A DNA stretch of 35,743 nt from Candidatus Hydrogenedentota bacterium (GTDB lineage: Bacteria; Hydrogenedentota; Hydrogenedentia; Hydrogenedentales; Hydrogenedentaceae), in NCBI GenBank assembly GCA_026415215.1, contig JAOAHN010000076.1:1-35743 (forward strand), read 5' to 3'. Positions 32,506-35,743 of this stretch are shown piece by piece. How positions within the stretch are numbered: the first letter of the stretch is position 1; every line of letters begins with the position of its first letter. The notes under the pieces are model-generated. The model was not told the origin of the DNA. It made no database searches and was given only the letters and a program-made list of their open reading frames with translations. A program made the position numbers and the translations under genes.

Positions 32506-33620
32506 TACATTACCTCCAATTCCGCTTCGAGGGCACCTGCTTCTTTTAAAGCTTGAAATATTGAAATCATATCCCTGGGTGAAATCTTGAGTTTATTTAG
32601 GGCTTGTGCTACCTCACTCGCAGAGGTTCCCGCTATCGGCATGAGATATGCATCGGATTCTTGTACTTCAAGAGCGGATGTTTCTGTAACTACTGGCTGA
32701 CTCTGTGTGAAAGGTGTTGCGGGTGTCACTTGAGGCGTAGTAGTAATCTTAATGGTCAAATTCCCATGAGCAACTTCACAAGGCTTAACAACAACATCCC
32801 CACCAATGACAATAGTTCCTGTCCGTTCATTTATCACAATTTTAGCCGGAGGTGATGTAGTAACCTCAATATTCTCAATCCTCGCTATAAAACCTACAAG
32901 ATCTTGACAATATATATCAGGAACAGTAACTCTAATTGCTCCACCCCCCATAGCAAGGGCAATACTCTCTCTAAACTCATTATCTATAGCTTGTCTAATT
33001 CTATCTGCTGATTGAAAATCGGGTCTCTTAAGAAGAAGCACTATCCTTTTACCGTCTGTTATAGTAGAAGGGACTTCCCTTTCAATATAAGCGCCCAACG
33101 GTATCCTTCCCGAAGTGGGATGATTCTTCCGCATACCTGTTCCTCCCCCTCCTCTTTCCGCATTAAAACCACCTATTGAAACTGGACCCTGTGCGACTGC
33201 GTACACCGTGTCCCCCAATCCTGGACCTCGCAAATGTGTTTCGAGTAACATCCCGCCTTCCAAACTTTTACAGTCCCCTATTGCATCCACTTTGACATCT
33301 ACTCTCGTTCCTTCCTTAGCAAAAGGAGGAATCTCTGCTGTAACCATGACCAAAGCGGAGTTCTTCGGACTCACATCTTTCAGATTCGATATAGTTAATC
33401 CGAGCCTCTCCAGCATCTGTCTTTGAGCAAGCCTTGTAACTGGGACACTGTCCCCAGTTCCCGCTAAACCTACAACAAGTCCAATACCTTTTAATATATT
33501 TCCCCTCACTCCCTGAACTTCACATAAATCCCTAATCTTCGCGGAGTAGGTTGAAGAGGGTAAAAAAAACACCACAAGCACCATCGAACATATTAAGATA
33601 TATTCCTTGGATTTCTTCAT
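32505..33620 (-). CDS. flgI: Flagellar P-ring protein
   Basis: Forms the P-ring around the rod in the peptidoglycan layer. 371 residues, usual length. A signal peptide covers residues 1-27. Diagnostic blocks: DLCEVQGVRGNILKGIGLVVGLAGTGD (about 31-57), NSALVMVTAEIPPFAKEG (about 86-103), GPVSIGG and the C-terminal SASEVAQALNKLKISPRDMISIFQALKEAGALEAELEV, all FlgI hallmarks. AGGAGGG lies 6 bases before the ATG. Fourteen bases after flgH. Confidence 0.97.
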   Translation of the reverse strand: MKKSKEYILICSMVLVVFFLPSSTYSAKIRDLCEVQGVRGNILKGIGLVVGLAGTGDSVPVTRLAQRQMLERLGLTISNLKDVSPKNSALVMVTAEIPPFAKEGTRVDVKVDAIGDCKSLEGGMLLETHLRGPGLGDTVYAVAQGPVSIGGFNAERGGGGTGMRKNHPTSGRIPLGAYIEREVPSTITDGKRIVLLLKRPDFQSADRIRQAIDNEFRESIALAMGGGAIRVTVPDIYCQDLVGFIARIENIEVTTSPPAKIVINERTGTIVIGGDVVVKPCEVAHGNLTIKITTTPQVTPATPFTQSQPVVTETSALEVQESDAYLMPIAGTSASEVAQALNKLKISPRDMISIFQALKEAGALEAELEVM

Positions 33621-33634
33621 AAATTACCCTCCTG

Positions 33635-34273
33635 TTAGAACGGTGAAAACCAATCGAGTAATTTAGTGATCAAGCCTCTCCGCTGATTATTCCAAAGGTC
33701 CCCTTTACCTTTAAGTTGAACTTCCGCATTTGCTACCTGGGTAGATAGAACAGTGTTATCGGGTGCAACATCTCTCGCTCTAACTATTCCTGCAATATGT
33801 AAAATAGTATCTTCTCGATTGACAGTTACTCTCTTTTGTCCCTCTATCTTAAGTGTTCCATTAGGATACACCTGTGTAACCACACAAGCTATTGTAGTCG
33901 TAAGGGTGCTACTCCGTGTAGTTTTTCCTCTTGCCTTAGTTTCGTTCTCAGCCTCAATTTTCCAATTGGGTAGTTGCTCAGGATTCAAAAGCCCAAAACC
34001 ATTAGGTTCATCTGCAGTTAAAAATTTATTACTATTTTCGTTAGCCTTACTCTCTACATCGGATTCTTTCTTGGTATTAGTATCCGCGGTAGTGCTCGCT
34101 GAAACCTTTTCTCTCACCAATACGGTAATAATATCTCCGGGTTGAAATTTCACAGGCATTTCAGTAATGATAGACCCTGACATTTGAGCCTCCGGTGTAA
34201 ATAAGCTATCTGCCCTCACTATCCCAGGTCTAAACAAACTAATCAGTAGTATGAACAAAACCATTCTTTTCAT
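33635..34273 (-). CDS. flgH: Flagellar L-ring protein without lipobox
   Basis: Forms the outer-membrane L-ring. 212 residues. A signal peptide (about 1-21, ending IVRA) precedes mature DSLFT. The family blocks PGDIITVLVREKVSASTTAD (about 45-64), TTTIACVVTQVYPNGTLKIEGQKRVTVN (about 123-150) and VLSTQVANAEVQLKGKG (about 175-191) are present. FlgH of enterobacteria is a lipoprotein; here no Cys occurs near the cleavage site, so this one is probably not lipidated. GGAGTG lies 5 bases before the ATG. Four bases after flgA. Confidence 0.94.
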   Translation of the reverse strand: MKRMVLFILLISLFRPGIVRADSLFTPEAQMSGSIITEMPVKFQPGDIITVLVREKVSASTTADTNTKKESDVESKANENSNKFLTADEPNGFGLLNPEQLPNWKIEAENETKARGKTTRSSTLTTTIACVVTQVYPNGTLKIEGQKRVTVNREDTILHIAGIVRARDVAPDNTVLSTQVANAEVQLKGKGDLWNNQRRGLITKLLDWFSPF

Positions 34274-34277
34274 AATA

Positions 34278-35258
34278 TCACTCCACTTTTATAGAACCGT
34301 CTTTCAAAACGATACCTTCAACCTCACTTCCCGAGTCTAAATAAGCACATCTAACCTTTTCGCCTTCTTTAGCATTGTTTAAAACCCTACCTTTTCCGGT
34401 GATCCTTATACCCCCTCTTTCATATATAATCGGTACTATTTGATCCTTCTTAACAACTGGAGGGAATTCAACATCATCTGGATGTATTAGAAAACCTGCA
34501 GGTATATTCTTTTTCGATACCGCTCCTATTACTGACTCTACATCCCACAGAACATTCTCTCTATTTCTAACTAATGTTATTTGCTTAAAAGTAATGTCCT
34601 TCTCCTTTATTGTTGCTCCTCTTGGTATGGTTCTTGAGGCTACAACTGCCAATGTTTTTGCTTCTACTCTCGCCCTGCAGATGATAGTTTTACATAACTT
34701 ACCATTCACACTAACCTTCCCTTTGTAGACTCCAGTGCCGATAAATCCAAATGCCGAATTCGGGTTCCAATTTATCTCCACATCTCCCTCTGGAAGAACA
34801 ACTTCACTACTTGGAGGGTATACTTGTACAGTAGTCCTCTCCTTATCCCACGGCATGTTTTCGGTAATGTAATGATACAAAGACTCTACTATTAGTTCTT
34901 TAGAAAGCACTATAGTTGCTCGTTTTACAGTCGCTTTAACATCTGCTGGAATTTCAATGCCATCTTCATCTATCCCTACCTTACGAAGAGTGGCTAAAAT
35001 TGTAGAAGAAGGAACTTCCAAGGCATAGCCAGGCTTGGGAGCAGGGCATAGTATAATATCACTCAGTAAATCTCTAATCTCTTCACTTTCTACTTGTACC
35101 ACATCTTCCAACTTTACCACAGGAGAAGAAACGACTACATCCTCTTTTATCCTTATAGCCTGCTTCTCTAATCCACTACAGATCCCCATATAGACAAAAG
35201 AGACATACCCACAAACCATGAAGATATTTGAAACTTTTATCATCCACAATGAGCCCAA
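34278..35258 (-). CDS. flgA: FlgA, P-ring assembly chaperone
   Basis: Periplasmic chaperone needed to assemble the FlgI ring. 326 residues from TTG at 35258, chosen because AGGAG lies 9 bases upstream; an ATG at 35243 is the alternative. The N-terminus (about 7-28) is a hydrophobic signal peptide. The N-terminal part is less conserved. The C-terminal half holds a SAF-type domain: VVASRTIPRGATIKEKDI (about 207-224), IGAVSKKNIPAGFLIHPDDV (about 246-265) and the closing ITGKGRVLNNAKEGEKVRC. It is longer than E. coli FlgA (about 220 residues). Starts 5 bases after flgG. Confidence 0.88.
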   Translation of the reverse strand: MGSLWMIKVSNIFMVCGYVSFVYMGICSGLEKQAIRIKEDVVVSSPVVKLEDVVQVESEEIRDLLSDIILCPAPKPGYALEVPSSTILATLRKVGIDEDGIEIPADVKATVKRATIVLSKELIVESLYHYITENMPWDKERTTVQVYPPSSEVVLPEGDVEINWNPNSAFGFIGTGVYKGKVSVNGKLCKTIICRARVEAKTLAVVASRTIPRGATIKEKDITFKQITLVRNRENVLWDVESVIGAVSKKNIPAGFLIHPDDVEFPPVVKKDQIVPIIYERGGIRITGKGRVLNNAKEGEKVRCAYLDSGSEVEGIVLKDGSIKVE

Positions 35259-35263
35259 CTCGA

Positions 35264-35724
35264 CTATCTCCTCATATTATTTGCGGTCTGAAGCATCTCA
35301 TCAGATGCCTGGACAATTCTTGAGTTTGCTTCGTAGGCTCTTTGTGCAATTATAAGTTGAATAATCTCTTCCACTACTTGCACATTTGAGTTTTCTAAAA
35401 ATCCTTGGGCGATTGTTCCTAAACCATCCAAGCCGGGTTGACCTACATTAGGCGCCCCAGATGCTTGAGTTTCAAGAAACAGATTTCTCCCTAACCTCGC
35501 ATCAAGTCCCGCGGGGTTAGAAAATCTCGCCAATTCAATTGTTCCTATGTTTTGTGGAGTGTTATCACCCGGAACTCGCACTGAAACGGTTCCATCTGCA
35601 CCTACCGTAATCAATTCTGCATCTGTTGGTATGGTTATTGTAGGTGTGAGAGGATACCCGTCTGCAGTCATAACAATACCCTCCTCGTTAATTTTGAAAG
35701 AGCCATCACGAGTATATGCTATGG
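35264..35724 (-). CDS. flgG: FlgG, distal rod protein (5' part missing)
   Basis: C-terminal part of the flagellar distal rod protein. The frame is open to the contig edge, so about 153 codons are seen of an expected 260. It starts inside [14 protein letters not shown], the block that begins the FlgG/FlgF central domain. It continues through [23 protein letters not shown] and the C-terminal [10 protein letters not shown] and [37 protein letters not shown] signature. First visible gene of the flagellar operon; any upstream flgF would lie beyond the contig edge. Confidence 0.96.
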
Positions 35725-35743
35725 CTGTCTCTTATACACATCT
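35725..35743. other. Tn5/Nextera mosaic-end adapter remnant
   Basis: The last 19 bases are the exact reverse complement of bases 1-19, that is, the mosaic end read from the other side. The FlgG frame is cut at its boundary. It is library DNA. Confidence 0.95.

Noticed and set aside
1..35743. 19-bp terminal inverted repeats, as in a transposon or linear plasmid
   Set aside because: They are exactly the Tn5/Nextera mosaic end and cut two housekeeping genes, so they are library adapters.
1..35743. CRISPR arrays, insertion sequences, prophage genes, rRNA and tRNA
   Set aside because: Looked for across the window; no repeat-spacer pattern, transposase, phage structural gene or RNA signature was found.

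Overview
The window is one AT-rich bacterial contig (by eye roughly 40 % G+C) bounded at both ends by the 19-bp Tn5/Nextera mosaic-end sequence. It is therefore an assembly fragment with untrimmed adapters, cut inside dnaJ on the left and inside flgG on the right. Organism: diderm and motile. The evidence is CMP-Kdo synthetase (LPS), flagellar P- and L-ring genes and Tat/Sec-exported proteins. Exported sugar-related proteins, SSS and Nramp-like transporters, a BNR_4 protein, a DUF1844 protein and a 29-residue COX24-like protein together recall the Planctomycetota / Sumerlaeota / Hydrogenedentota type of heterotroph. That placement is an impression, not a proof, because no rRNA is present.

Layout. 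(1) 20-4630, minus strand: heat-shock operon hrcA-grpE-dnaK-dnaJ, preceded by a CIRCE operator lying at the expected start of transcription. (2) 4751-6643, plus: a transketolase-like enzyme, followed by a 692-bp gene-poor gap. (3) 7336-8745, minus: a DUF1573 lipoprotein, divergent from a plus-strand set: an exported BNR_4 protein (8854-10140), then a YegD-like Hsp70 and a CPBP-type membrane protein whose Glu-Glu motif is Gln-Gln (10256-13045). A good promoter with overlapping inverted repeats precedes the Hsp70. (4) 13355-14809, minus: exported ceramidase-family protein. (5) 14900-18921, plus: Tat-signal DegT/StrS aminotransferase, exported TIM-barrel isomerase/epimerase and SSS symporter, which look like one sugar-handling operon. 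(6) 18928-23686, minus: ndk, a 29-aa basic protein, DUF1844, kdsB, pyrG and an unknown coiled-coil/membrane protein; housekeeping genes in nucleotide, LPS and translation functions. (7) 23792-26966, plus: xylose isomerase and an Nramp-fold transporter lacking the canonical metal-binding motifs. (8) 26997-28985: an exported helical-barrel protein (minus), divergent from L-rhamnose mutarotase (plus). (9) 29004-30268, minus: purE and a TauE/SafE permease. (10) 30374-35724, minus: flagellar operon flgG-flgA-flgH-flgI-flgJ(rod-binding only)-EF-hand protein-flgN-flgL.

The most unusual item is the 115-residue protein with two well-formed EF-hand loops inside the flagellar operon, between the rod-binding protein and FlgN. 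flgK, usually found between flgN and flgL, is absent there. Other points worth following are the Tat-exported aminotransferase operon, the degenerate CPBP protein paired with an Hsp70, the Nramp-like protein without DPGN and MPH motifs, and FlgH without a lipidation cysteine. No rRNA, tRNA, CRISPR array, insertion sequence or phage gene was seen.
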